A DNA stretch of 64,000 bases, taken from contig JNLK01000001.1 in NCBI GenBank assembly GCA_000703065.1, forward strand, positions 1,054,001 through 1,118,000, in the 5' to 3' direction. Below, piece by piece: positions 1 to 8,006 of the stretch. The notes beneath the pieces are model-generated. The model searched no databases. It was not told where the DNA came from and saw nothing but the letters and a program-made list of their open reading frames with translations. Origin of the DNA: Lachnospiraceae bacterium AC2029 (GTDB taxonomy: Bacteria > Bacillota > Clostridia > Lachnospirales > Lachnospiraceae). Numbering within the stretch: position 1 is the first letter of the stretch; each line of letters opens with the position of its first letter. The position numbers were made by a program, and so were the translations under genes.

Positions 1-1062
1 GGCATCGCTGACAGGTACTCCCTTCTCCGTTTTCTGAAGCACAGCCATTTCCGGATCGTTCACAAGATAATTCAGCAGCTTCGCCGCTTCCTCGGGATGA
101 GGCGTATTGGCACTGATGGCCCACATGGTAGCCGGCTTGACATACCAGCCGGAATCCTTCGCGCCGGATACCTTCGGATAGGGTCCGCGGGACACATTCA
201 CTCCCGTCTCCGCCATTCCGTCACAGTAGATCTTGGTATCACTGATCCAGCACATCACGCCCACGATCTCCCCCGCCGAATATTTTGACCGGTCGAAGCT
301 GTCCACGGGACAGAGCACATGCGCATCGATCATCTTTTTGTAGTATTCCAGGATCTTCTGCATATCCGACTCATTTACATTCAGCGTCCCGTCCTCTTTG
401 AAGAACTTGGAGTCGGTGGTCTGCTCATGCCAGGCGATCATCAGCAGGAACAGCTGTTTCTTCGAGATGCCCAGGGCATACTTGCCGTCGGCCTTCACCT
501 TTCCGGCCAGCGTGAACAGGTCGTCCCAGGTCTCGGGGACCTTGCAGCCGTACTGATCCAGAAGGTCCTGATTGTAGTAAAATGTGTGCGTGTTCATGGC
601 AATGGGAAGTGCGTTCAGCACTCCGTTTGATTCGCCGTAGCTGAGTTCTTCCTCCGTGTAATTGCTGAGGTCGATATAGTCCGACAGCTCCCGCAGATCA
701 TAGAAGCCCTGACCGTCCGGCGAATACTCCTTCACCCACGCAAAATTAATCTGCATCACATCAGCCTCGGTATGGGACTCCATCCATACCTTGTTTCGCT
801 TCTCATAACCGCTCCATACTCCGTAACGGTAATCGACCTTAATATCCGGATTCTTCTCCTGGAACAGATCCACACCCTCCATGGTATACTTGTGGCGTCC
901 GTCATTTCCCCACCAGGACAGGGTGATCTCCGTTTCACGTTCCTTCGTCGTCAGCTGTTCGTCCATTTTCGCCCGACGGCTGAGCAGGAATATCACCACC
1001 ATGCTTGCCACGGTCAATCCGAGCGCCAGGAGGATCAGCAGCAGACTCTTTCCCTTAATCAT
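1..1062 (-). CDS. ABC transporter extracellular sugar-binding protein (family 1), C-terminus cut by window edge
   Basis: The reading frame is open from the ATG at 1062 to the window edge, about 354 codons, with no stop seen. It begins MIKGKSLLLILLALGLTVAS, a membrane anchor or uncleaved signal, then reads EITLSWWGNDGRHKYTMEGV, the usual start of family-1 solute-binding proteins such as MalE/UgpB types. Later segments (ADVMQINFAW, LPIAMNTHTFYYNQDLL, WYVKPATMWAISANTPHPEE) also fit that family. It should bind a sugar outside the membrane and hand it to an ABC permease, whose genes are not in view. No lipobox cysteine is visible, so anchoring is probably by the N-terminal helix. The ATG overlaps the last 8 bases of the upstream diguanylate cyclase, suggesting translational coupling. 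A short G-rich ribosome site (GGAAAGGAGGG) precedes the start. Family call is firm; the substrate is unknown. Confidence 0.85.
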   Translation of the reverse strand, partial: MIKGKSLLLILLALGLTVASMVVIFLLSRRAKMDEQLTTKERETEITLSWWGNDGRHKYTMEGVDLFQEKNPDIKVDYRYGVWSGYEKRNKVWMESHTEADVMQINFAWVKEYSPDGQGFYDLRELSDYIDLSNYTEEELSYGESNGVLNALPIAMNTHTFYYNQDLLDQYGCKVPETWDDLFTLAGKVKADGKYALGISKKQLFLLMIAWHEQTTDSKFFKEDGTLNVNESDMQKILEYYKKMIDAHVLCPVDSFDRSKYSAGEIVGVMCWISDTKIYCDGMAETGVNVSRGPYPKVSGAKDSGWYVKPATMWAISANTPHPEEAAKLLNYLVNDPEMAVLQKTEKGVPVSDA

Positions 1063-2653
1063 GCGCGCCCTCCTTTCCGGTCTCTTCCTCGTAAATGGTG
1101 TACCGTGCCTTGCCTTCCCGCTTGGAGACATACAACGCGTAGTCCGCCTTCTTGTAGATCGTATCAAATTCCTCCGTCAGTTCCTCGGAAACCGACAGCT
1201 CCACCGGTGTGATATAGATACCGGCACTGACGGAAACCTCGCACTTCTCCCGCTCCTGTCTGAACTCTTTGTTGAAGGCTGTCATCAGCCGGTCGGTCCG
1301 TTCCCTGATGGTTCCCAGAACGATCTCTCTCGCACGTTCCGCGGCTTCGGTCCGGGCCGACTCCGAGGCGTTCTCAACCGAAACCGGACACTCGGAATAA
1401 AGCGCAAATTCATCACCGCCGATGCGGCCGATCAGCGTACCACTGTCATAGTTCTTCCGCAGGAACTCTGCCGCACGGATGATCACCTGATCTCCATGAG
1501 CATGTCCCAGCCGGTCGTTGACCAGCTTGAAATTATCCATATCCATGATCACAAATACGGACAGATCTGCCGATCCCTTCTCCTTCAGCCGGCTCTCCAC
1601 CTCCTCCTGGAATGCGGTCTTGTTCAGAACACCGGACAGGCGATCCATTTCCGCCTTCTCATGCAGGGAGGAAACCATGGTATCCACGGGACGGGACAGC
1701 TTCCGGATCAGAAGAACGCCTACCAGCACAAAGACCAGTGCCATGATAATGGAGATACGGAAGACAAACTGCCTGAGATCCGTATTCTCCCGCAGGATAC
1801 TCTCCAGAGGAACGGAGCAGACTACCTGCCAGCCGTTCTCGCACTCGTTACTGTTCAGGATATAATCCTCACTGACGAAGCTCCGGTCGACTCTCCGGCC
1901 TGCCGGATCACTATTCTTCTGAAGCCCGGACCGGATGTATTCAGGAAGCGTCTTGCCGATCTCATCCTCCTCGGAGGAATACAGAACCACATCCTCCTGA
2001 TCCACCAGACGGATCTCCATATCCTCCAGCTGTTCCGAATGAATGAATACGGAGGCCAGCTCCCTGGTATAGGTCGCCGAGATCAGAATGGCGTTGGGAT
2101 TCAGGCGTTTGATATAATACAGACGGTCCACATTACCGCCGATACCGAAGCACCAGCCGTCATTGGTCTTGGGATCCGTTGCATACTTGGAGAAGGCCTC
2201 GTAGAAACCGCCCTCAGGGAAGAGGTCCATGGTATCATGCGAGATCCATCCCACACTGTGATCATTGCTGTAAATGATGCCGAAATCGGAATAATTCTCC
2301 ATCAGCCCGATATCCACGATACGGTTCAGGATACTTTCCTCCTTCTTCACCATATCATAGGCTTCCTGGGTATCATCCGTGGCATCGTAAAGATAGTAGG
2401 TTCCATCAGAAAAAAGGAGAGTCGGGATCGTCTGCATCCTCTCCAGATAAGAATTGATATTCAGCTCAATCTGCCTGCTGTTGGCAGCGATCAGATTCGA
2501 GGCATTCTGCTGCATGGCTCGTCCCGAGCGGTCAAGGATCACATAATCCAGGAAAAATGTGACGATCATGATGATCGCCGCAAAAACCACCAGAAGCTCG
2601 ATCTGAAACCATTTAAACTGACTGCCGGAACCATCCTTACGCTTCTCCCGCAT
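1055..2653 (-). CDS. membrane-bound diguanylate cyclase (GGDEF)
   Basis: A 532-aa protein with a transmembrane helix near residues 17-40, an extracellular sensor domain of about 240 residues, a second helix around 290-312 (IIMALVFVLVGVLLIRK) and a cytoplasmic GGDEF domain. The catalytic loop reads RIGGDEFALY, so it should make c-di-GMP from two GTP. The product-inhibition motif RxxD expected five residues before GGDEF is absent (DSGT in its place), so feedback control may be lacking. The extracellular part resembles Cache-type sensors and would detect a small ligand. It overlaps the sugar-binding protein gene by 8 bp, suggesting that the bound sugar or its binding protein is linked to this signal. 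The start is preceded by GGAGGTTCT. Enzyme class is secure from the motif; the ligand is unknown. Confidence 0.9.
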   Translation of the reverse strand: MREKRKDGSGSQFKWFQIELLVVFAAIIMIVTFFLDYVILDRSGRAMQQNASNLIAANSRQIELNINSYLERMQTIPTLLFSDGTYYLYDATDDTQEAYDMVKKEESILNRIVDIGLMENYSDFGIIYSNDHSVGWISHDTMDLFPEGGFYEAFSKYATDPKTNDGWCFGIGGNVDRLYYIKRLNPNAILISATYTRELASVFIHSEQLEDMEIRLVDQEDVVLYSSEEDEIGKTLPEYIRSGLQKNSDPAGRRVDRSFVSEDYILNSNECENGWQVVCSVPLESILRENTDLRQFVFRISIIMALVFVLVGVLLIRKLSRPVDTMVSSLHEKAEMDRLSGVLNKTAFQEEVESRLKEKGSADLSVFVIMDMDNFKLVNDRLGHAHGDQVIIRAAEFLRKNYDSGTLIGRIGGDEFALYSECPVSVENASESARTEAAERAREIVLGTIRERTDRLMTAFNKEFRQEREKCEVSVSAGIYITPVELSVSEELTEEFDTIYKKADYALYVSKREGKARYTIYEEETGKEGAHD

Positions 2654-2717
2654 AGAACCTCCGATACAAAGCCGATTCCGATATACACCCCGCGGGAGAG
2701 GCCTCCCGCCTGACTCT

Positions 2718-2747
2718 ATTTTACAACATTGCAGGACTGCCTTGCAA
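2718..2747 (-). promoter_or_regulatory. candidate sigma-A promoter of the diguanylate cyclase operon
   Basis: On the minus strand TTGCAA (2747-2742) is followed after 18 nt by TAAAAT (2723-2718), about 65 bp before the cyclase start. Inferred from consensus match only. Confidence 0.45.
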
Positions 2748-2827
2748 TGATTTTTCCATATCCGGGCTGAATACCGGAGTGTTTATGATCCTGTATATGA
2801 ACCCTGTATATGGACATTTATTTCCGT

Positions 2828-2856
2828 TTGTAATGCAGGGTTGAAAATGCTACAAT
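2828..2856 (+). promoter_or_regulatory. candidate sigma-A promoter of the secreted amidase gene
   Basis: TTGTAA (2828-2833), a 17-nt spacer ending in TGC, then TACAAT (2851-2856). It lies about 32 bp before the ATG at 2888, leaving a short leader that contains the AAGGAGG ribosome site at 2873-2879. The spacing and extended -10 make this a good match. Confidence 0.6.
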
Positions 2857-2887
2857 GTTCAGTAACGAAATCCAAGGAGGACAGGCA

Positions 2888-3886
2888 ATGAAATCTATAC
2901 GGAAACTCACGATCCCGATGCTCCTCTTGCTGGCGGTGGCTGCCATTCTCTGGTTCACCCCCCACGGAGCTTACGCCACCGAATACACCTACGATCCGGA
3001 GCCCACCGGTAACAGTACCTTCGACGCCTTTATACGGCTGCCTGATTACCAGGCAGGTGCTGAATGGGGCTACTATCAGAAGCCGAAGCTGGCCAATTCC
3101 GGAAGCATCGGCTGCTGCTCCTACTGTGCGGACTTTGTAAAGTACTGCTACGGAAAGGATTATCCCTCTGCCGGAGAGAAGTTCTACGATCCCTCCGAGA
3201 TCCGTGCGGGCGATATCATCCATCTGTCCGGACACTGGTTTGCAGTATTGAAGCGTGAAGGAAATATGCTCTATACCGCAGAAGGAAACTGGGCCTATGT
3301 AGTCCGCATCGGCTGGAACTACGAGATCGTTGACGGTGATGTTATCGGAAGCAGACATACCTTCGACGTAGGTTATCACTATCTTCCCAAGAACGACGGC
3401 GGAACCTGGAAGAAGACCAAGGACGGCTGGACCTTCGATTTTGGGAACAACTTCTACGCAACCAACATGTGGGTGAAATACAAGGGCAGCTGGTACTTCT
3501 TCCGCGCTGACGGCATCATGACTACCGGCTGGTACATCGTTGCCGGCAGATGGTATTACTTCACCCCGTCCGGAGTCATGAAGACCGGATGGTTAAAGTA
3601 TGAAGACAAGTGGTACTACATGGGCACAAACGGTGCCATGGTAAACCGCTGGAAGCAGATCAACGGAAAATGGTACTTCTTCGCAGGCGGCGCAATGCAG
3701 ACCGGCTGGAAGAAGCTGAACGGAACCTGGTACTACTTCGCACTCTCCGGATCCATGTGGACCGGCTGGAAGAAGTATGACGGCAAATGGTACTTCTTCG
3801 ATTCCGAGGGCGCCATGGTGACAGGAACCGTTACCATCGGCAGCACGGAATACACCTTCGACAAAAACGGCGCGCTGGTTGAGTGA
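2888..3886 (+). CDS. secreted CHAP-like amidase with choline-binding-type wall repeats
   Basis: The start at 2888 is chosen because AAGGAGG lies 8 nt upstream; an in-frame ATG at 2855 has no such site. The 332-aa product opens with a signal peptide (MKSIRKLTIPMLLLLAVAAI, cleaved near AYA). Residues 40-150 form a CHAP/NlpC-like domain: SIGCCSYCADFVKYCYG holds the likely catalytic cysteine and DIIHLSGHWFAVLKREG the histidine. From about 170 to 330 follow six or seven repeats of about 20 residues of the pattern GWxxxxGKWYYF, the aromatic repeats used to bind teichoic or other wall polymers. It probably trims peptidoglycan cross-bridges or stems at the cell surface. It stands alone between a divergent cyclase and a repeat-rich space. 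Exact bond cleaved is not known. Confidence 0.8.
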   Translation: MKSIRKLTIPMLLLLAVAAILWFTPHGAYATEYTYDPEPTGNSTFDAFIRLPDYQAGAEWGYYQKPKLANSGSIGCCSYCADFVKYCYGKDYPSAGEKFYDPSEIRAGDIIHLSGHWFAVLKREGNMLYTAEGNWAYVVRIGWNYEIVDGDVIGSRHTFDVGYHYLPKNDGGTWKKTKDGWTFDFGNNFYATNMWVKYKGSWYFFRADGIMTTGWYIVAGRWYYFTPSGVMKTGWLKYEDKWYYMGTNGAMVNRWKQINGKWYFFAGGAMQTGWKKLNGTWYYFALSGSMWTGWKKYDGKWYFFDSEGAMVTGTVTIGSTEYTFDKNGALVE

Positions 3887-3892
3887 TCCACG

Positions 3893-3995
3893 CCCGATTT
3901 GTGAAGCAAATCGGGCCCCTGCACAAACGCTTTGGCGTTTGTGCCATAAGCATATCGGCTCGGCAAAGCATCGTAAGTTGCTTTACCGAGCCGAT
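3893..3995. repeat. three consecutive perfect or near-perfect hairpins
   Basis: Three stem-loops follow one another just after the amidase stop. Stem 1 is 3893-3915 (CCCGATTTG, 5-nt loop, CAAATCGGG). Stem 2 is 3921-3944 (GCACAAACGC, TTTG loop, GCGTTTGTGC). Stem 3 is 3954-3995 with 17-nt arms and one mismatch around an 8-nt loop. None is followed by a clear T-run on the plus strand. They may end amidase transcription jointly or form a structured RNA. Confidence 0.8.
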
Positions 3996-4003
3996 TGCGT
4001 CTA

Positions 4004-4105
4004 TGATCAGCCGGGGACAGGTGTGATCAGCCAGGGACAGATGTGATCAGCCAGGGACAGATGTGATCAGCCAGGGACGGTTCTGATTCGATCAGAACCG
4101 TCCCT
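4004..4105. repeat. 20-bp tandem array ending in a GGGACGG palindrome
   Basis: Four head-to-tail copies of a 20-bp unit, TGATCAGCCAGGGACAGATG with small changes, begin at 4004, 4024, 4044 and 4064. The last runs into a perfect palindrome at 4073-4105 (AGGGACGGTTCTGAT, TCG, ATCAGAACCGTCCCT). The same palindrome type recurs at 15476, 15591, 19906 and 19984. It lies between convergent genes (amidase plus, permease minus), where it could stop transcription in both directions. The rest of the 347-bp gap, 4106-4157, shows nothing beyond AT-rich sequence. Confidence 0.85.
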
Positions 4106-4157
4106 GTATTGACTTTGGGTTTTCAGTTTTTATTGCATTCCCCTACATTCTGCAAGG

Positions 4158-4194
4158 CAGGGACGGCTCAGGGCACATTTAGGAGCCGTCCCTG
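4158..4194. terminator. hairpin with 12-bp arms downstream of the importer operon
   Basis: CAGGGACGGCTC (4158-4169), a 13-nt loop, and GAGCCGTCCCTG (4183-4194) form a perfect stem 40 bp beyond the last importer gene, read on the minus strand. It shares the GGGACGG outer sequence with the REP-like palindromes. It is a likely terminator although no long T-run follows. Confidence 0.5.
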
Positions 4195-4233
4195 GAATGC
4201 TTAGAGGGTTTTTGTGTCAGTTGTTCAGGTGCC

Positions 4234-5325
4234 TCATTCCTCCTGCTTCTTCATACGAAGCTTATTCATAACGGAATGCGGCTTCACACTTGCGGACTTC
4301 AGTCTCTTCTTCTCTCTGCTCTTCAGTACCACGCTCTGCAGGATGATGAAGAAACAAAGCATACCGCCTGTGGTGATACTCTGCCACCAGGGCTGATTCA
4401 GACCACTGGATACAACGATCTTCTTGATCGTGGTCAGCGTCATGGTTCCGAAGAAGGTTCCGACTACGCTTCCGACACCACCGGTAAGGAGGGTTCCGCC
4501 GATGATGGAGGATGCGATGGCATTCATTTCCATACCTGCTGCATTTGTCGCATTACCTGCTCCGGTATGCATCATGAAGGTATAGCCGGCGATCCCGGCC
4601 AGAAGGCCGCTGATCACGTAGGTCAGAAATCTGGTTCTCTTAACGTTGATACCGAGCATCATCGCACTGGTCTGATTTCCGCCGATGGCGTAGATATTAC
4701 GGCCGAACCGGAAGAATCTCAGCATAAGGAATACCAGGATCACGATCAGGATCGCAACAACAACGCCGATCTCGATTTTGAGAGATATCTTATTTCCGTT
4801 ATTTGCCGTATACCCGAGCCAGGGGATCTCGATCTTCGCACTCATCAGCTTTAAGAAGCCTTCATGCTCCGCCTTCTGCGGATTTACGGAAAGGATGGTG
4901 GTCAGACCTCTCGCAAAGAACATGCCCGCCAGAGTGACAATGAAGGGCTGGATCTCCAGATAACTGATCAGGAATCCCTGTACCACGCCGAAGGCAAGAC
5001 CGATACCTAAAGCAAGCAGGATGGATACAAAGATATTTCCACCGTTATTCATGTACATGACACAACTCATGACTACCAGAGAGGTTACCGCACCGACACT
5101 GATATCGATGCCTCCGCCGATCATTACGACGGTAAGACCGCAGGATACGATGATCAGACTGGTATTGTCATTCAAAAGGTCAGCGATCTGCTGAAAACGA
5201 AGGAAACCGCCTCCGAGAAAGATCATGGCAGCGAGATACATGACCACGAAGATACCGATGGTGATGGTCATCAGAAGCTGCGTATCCGTAAATGGCTCTC
5301 TGCGTTTGATATTAAAATCTTCCAT
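4234..5325 (-). CDS. yjfF: sugar ABC transporter permease, YjfF-like
   Basis: A 363-aa membrane protein of the RbsC/BPD_transp_2 family with about nine or ten hydrophobic helices. Its conserved loop reads GLTVVMIGGGIDISVGAV, and IYAIGGNQTSAMMLGINVKR is the cytoplasmic loop that meets the ATPase. The arrangement of two different permeases with one double ATPase matches the YtfQ-YtfR-YtfT-YjfF importer known for furanose sugars in E. coli and for arabinose in some Proteobacteria. It pairs with the neighbouring permease to form the membrane channel. The ATG at 5325 directly abuts the TAA of the preceding permease, and AAAGGAG lies 8 nt before it. The charged C-terminus is LRMKKQEE. Last gene of the operon; hairpin 4158-4194 follows. 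Substrate is inferred from nearby catabolic genes. Confidence 0.88.
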   Translation of the reverse strand: MEDFNIKRREPFTDTQLLMTITIGIFVVMYLAAMIFLGGGFLRFQQIADLLNDNTSLIIVSCGLTVVMIGGGIDISVGAVTSLVVMSCVMYMNNGGNIFVSILLALGIGLAFGVVQGFLISYLEIQPFIVTLAGMFFARGLTTILSVNPQKAEHEGFLKLMSAKIEIPWLGYTANNGNKISLKIEIGVVVAILIVILVFLMLRFFRFGRNIYAIGGNQTSAMMLGINVKRTRFLTYVISGLLAGIAGYTFMMHTGAGNATNAAGMEMNAIASSIIGGTLLTGGVGSVVGTFFGTMTLTTIKKIVVSSGLNQPWWQSITTGGMLCFFIILQSVVLKSREKKRLKSASVKPHSVMNKLRMKKQEE

Positions 5326-6411
5326 TTATGCAGCTCCTTTCTCCGATTGATCTGCTTTTTGGGCTTTCTTCCTGCGAATATCCGACATAAACTTCGCAAA
5401 GTTCTTCTTTACCACAGGAGATCCGATCACTACCAGAATGATGATAACGATCGCCTTGTATGCCTTAACGTCCGTAGAGGGAACCTTCATGGCATACAGG
5501 GTCGTGGTAAGCATCTGAATAACATAGGCTCCGATGATACTTCCGCTGAGTCTGAACCGGCCGCCGCCCAGGCTGTTACCGCCAATGGCAACCGCAAGGA
5601 TCGTATCCATCTCAACATCCAGAAGCAGTGTTTCGTGGTTGATCAGTCCCAGACGGCTTACGCCGATGCTTCCTGCAACCGCCACGCAAACCCCCAGGAT
5701 GATGAAGGAAAGAAGCTTGATCCATGTGGTATTGATACCGTTCAGCTTTGCTGCACTCTCATTGATACCGACCGCCTGAGTAAAGAGTCTCAGGGAGGTG
5801 AAACGGAAGAGCAGTGCGAAAATGATGGCCATCAGTATTACGATCAGCACCGGAGTGGGGATCGGAATTCCGGGGATGAAGCTTCCCCATGCCGCGATGA
5901 TCGGGCTTTCCACGGACGGGGTTGCACCGCCGTTGATCCAGTAAGCGATGGACCGTCCACAGGTGTATAGGATCAACGTGGCTATCATCGGTTGTATCTT
6001 GAACACCGCTACCAGCGTTCCGTTAAATGCTCCGAAGACCATGGCAATGAGACATCCTGCCAGGAACGCCAGAATAACGGTTCCTCCGGTGATCTCCTGC
6101 GCTGACTTCAGGACCTTTACGAACATACTGCCGGCAATGGCTGCCGCAGCGCCCACGCTGATATCCTGTCCGCCACAGGCTGCTGTTACGATGGTCATTC
6201 CCATGGCGAGAATGGCAAGCTCGCTTGCACCGTTAATGATACTGATCAGGTTTCCTGCCAGAACGGCATTTCCGTCGATATTGTGCTTGATCTCGATACT
6301 GAAGAATCCGGGATCACGGATCAGATTGAAGATCACCAGAAGTCCGATGGCGATCAGCGGGATGGCCAGCTGACCGAGGCCTGCACGAAAGCCTTCTTTT
6401 CTGTTTTTCAT
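5326..6411 (-). CDS. ytfT: sugar ABC transporter permease, YtfT-like
   Basis: A 361-aa multi-helix permease of the same RbsC family. GMTIVTAACGGQDISVGAAA is the conserved motif in the second to third helix region, and QAVGINESAAKLNGINTTW is the ATPase-contact loop. It is slightly more divergent from ribose permeases than its partner, as expected for a heterodimeric YtfT/YjfF pair. The start ATG overlaps the stop of the ATPase gene by 4 bp (ATGA), and a GGGGAGG site sits 8 nt upstream, so translation is coupled. The C-terminal tail is cytosolic and basic (RRKKAQKADQ). Substrate specificity lies mainly in the binding protein, not here. Confidence 0.88.
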   Translation of the reverse strand: MKNRKEGFRAGLGQLAIPLIAIGLLVIFNLIRDPGFFSIEIKHNIDGNAVLAGNLISIINGASELAILAMGMTIVTAACGGQDISVGAAAAIAGSMFVKVLKSAQEITGGTVILAFLAGCLIAMVFGAFNGTLVAVFKIQPMIATLILYTCGRSIAYWINGGATPSVESPIIAAWGSFIPGIPIPTPVLIVILMAIIFALLFRFTSLRLFTQAVGINESAAKLNGINTTWIKLLSFIILGVCVAVAGSIGVSRLGLINHETLLLDVEMDTILAVAIGGNSLGGGRFRLSGSIIGAYVIQMLTTTLYAMKVPSTDVKAYKAIVIIILVVIGSPVVKKNFAKFMSDIRRKKAQKADQSEKGAA

Positions 6412-7913
6412 TTCACGGCCTCCCCTCCGGCGATGGTCTTCATTACCTGCGCCTGATTCAGATCATTTCCTGTCAGTTCTCCGACGATATGCCTGTCGCG
6501 CATGACGATGAGTCTGCTGCAGGTACGGAGCATTTCCTCTACCTCCGAGGAAATGAAGGTTACGCTCACACCTTCCTCTGCCAGCTTCAGAACCAGTTTC
6601 TGGATCTCCAGCTTGGTACCTACGTCGATACCTCTGGTGGGCTCGTCGAGGATCAGATAATCCGGATGGGTGAGCAGCCATCTTGCCAGGATCACCTTCT
6701 GCTGATTACCGCCGCTGAGGGAACCGATCGGTGTCTCCCGGCTGGCGGTCTTGATATTCAGAGCCTTGATATATTCATCGGCAAATGCCTCGGACTCGCT
6801 GCGGCTGATGGGCTTCCAGAAGCCGTTCATCACCTGCATGGCCAGCATGATATTCTCCCGAACGCTGAGTTCGGCGATGATACCGTCCCGCTTTCTGTCC
6901 TCGGCCAGATAGCCGATACCGTTCTTCATTGCCTGTACGGGCTTGGTGATCTTCACATCCTTGCCCTTGATCTTCACCTTCCCGCTGTTTACCTTGTCCG
7001 CACCGAAGATGGCTCTTACGCTCTCGCTTCGTCCGGATCCCAGAAGACCGGTAAAGCCGTTTACTTCTCCCTTTCTTATGGAGAAGTTAAAAGGAAATGC
7101 GGCGCTGCTGGAGAGATTCTTCGCCTCATAGAATACCTCGCCTTCACTGACCTTCTTCTCCTCGGTATCCGTCAGGCTGTTCAGCTCATCCAGCTCCTTA
7201 CCCATCATCTTGGCAACCAGCTGAACCTGAGGAAGATCCTCGATCAGATACTCCCCTACAAGCTCGCCGTTCCGAAGAACCGTGATCCTGTCGCAGACCT
7301 CATATACCTGCTCCAGGAAATGGGTTACAAATACGATCCCTACACCTCTGGACTTCAGGTCCCGCATCAGGGTGAAGAGCATATTTACTTCCTTATCATC
7401 CAGAGAGGATGTAGGCTCATCCAGGATCAGAACCTTACATTGCATATCCACCGCACGGGCGATCGCCACCATCTGCTGCACCGCCAGAGAACAGTTCCCC
7501 AGCTGCTGGCGTGATCTTGCGGGAATCTGAAGGTTCATCAGAATTTCATCCGCACGCTTTTCATAATCCTTCTTCTTTACCGTGAGGCTCTTGTCGCGAC
7601 CGATAAACATATTTTCTGCAACTGTCAGATTCGGACAGAGCGTGATCTCCTGATATACCGTACTGATTTTGTTATTCTGTGCATCCTGGGGCGAACCGAT
7701 GTGGACCTTCTTCCCTTCCATCGTTACGGTTCCGCCGTCCATGGGATACACGCCTGTCAGCATTTTGATCAGTGTGGATTTTCCGGCACCGTTTTCTCCC
7801 ATAAGTGCATGGATCTCACCCCTTCGAAGTGTAAAATCCACATTGTTGAGTGCAAGGACTCCGGGAAACTGCTTTACGATCCCCCTCATTTTCAGCAAGA
7901 CATCATCCTGCAT
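6408..7913 (-). CDS. ytfR: sugar ABC transporter ATP-binding protein (two ATPase domains), YtfR-like
   Basis: A 501-aa double ATPase of the monosaccharide importer group (RbsA/MglA/YtfR). The first half (residues about 1-240) has Walker A GENGAGKST and Walker B VLILDEPTSSLD. The second half (about 260-500) lacks a canonical Walker A, reading GLLGSGRSE, but has the signature LSGGNQQK and the Walker B YLILDEPTRGID. This half-degenerate second site is typical of the group. It powers import through the two permeases downstream. The ATG at 7913 follows AGGAGG by 8 nt. It is separated from the binding-protein gene by a 93-bp gap with a strong hairpin (7947-7987), which would lower its expression relative to the binding protein. 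Confidence 0.93.
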   Translation of the reverse strand: MQDDVLLKMRGIVKQFPGVLALNNVDFTLRRGEIHALMGENGAGKSTLIKMLTGVYPMDGGTVTMEGKKVHIGSPQDAQNNKISTVYQEITLCPNLTVAENMFIGRDKSLTVKKKDYEKRADEILMNLQIPARSRQQLGNCSLAVQQMVAIARAVDMQCKVLILDEPTSSLDDKEVNMLFTLMRDLKSRGVGIVFVTHFLEQVYEVCDRITVLRNGELVGEYLIEDLPQVQLVAKMMGKELDELNSLTDTEEKKVSEGEVFYEAKNLSSSAAFPFNFSIRKGEVNGFTGLLGSGRSESVRAIFGADKVNSGKVKIKGKDVKITKPVQAMKNGIGYLAEDRKRDGIIAELSVRENIMLAMQVMNGFWKPISRSESEAFADEYIKALNIKTASRETPIGSLSGGNQQKVILARWLLTHPDYLILDEPTRGIDVGTKLEIQKLVLKLAEEGVSVTFISSEVEEMLRTCSRLIVMRDRHIVGELTGNDLNQAQVMKTIAGGEAVK

Positions 7914-7946
7914 CCCTCTTACCTCCTGTTTTTGTCCATAAAGAAA

Positions 7947-7987
7947 GCGCAGTCCGCTGATATTGTGAATATACAGCTTGACTGCGC
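7947..7987 (-). terminator. intercistronic hairpin between binding protein and ATPase genes
   Basis: GCGCAGTC (7947-7954) pairs with GACTGCGC (7980-7987), and the inside folds again (GCTG and ATATT with AATAT and CAGC). On the minus strand it is followed by TTTCTTTAT. This is the usual place for a partial terminator or mRNA-stabilising stem that makes binding protein more abundant than the membrane parts. Confidence 0.65.
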
Positions 7988-8006
7988 CTTCTGATCTTTT
8001 CAGAGA

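Noticed and set aside
881-2713. 610-codon plus-strand open frame over the diguanylate cyclase
   Set aside because: The opposite strand encodes an intact GGDEF protein; this frame is a shadow.
4004-4083. Possible CRISPR array
   Set aside because: The 20-bp units are directly adjacent without spacers and no cas genes are present.
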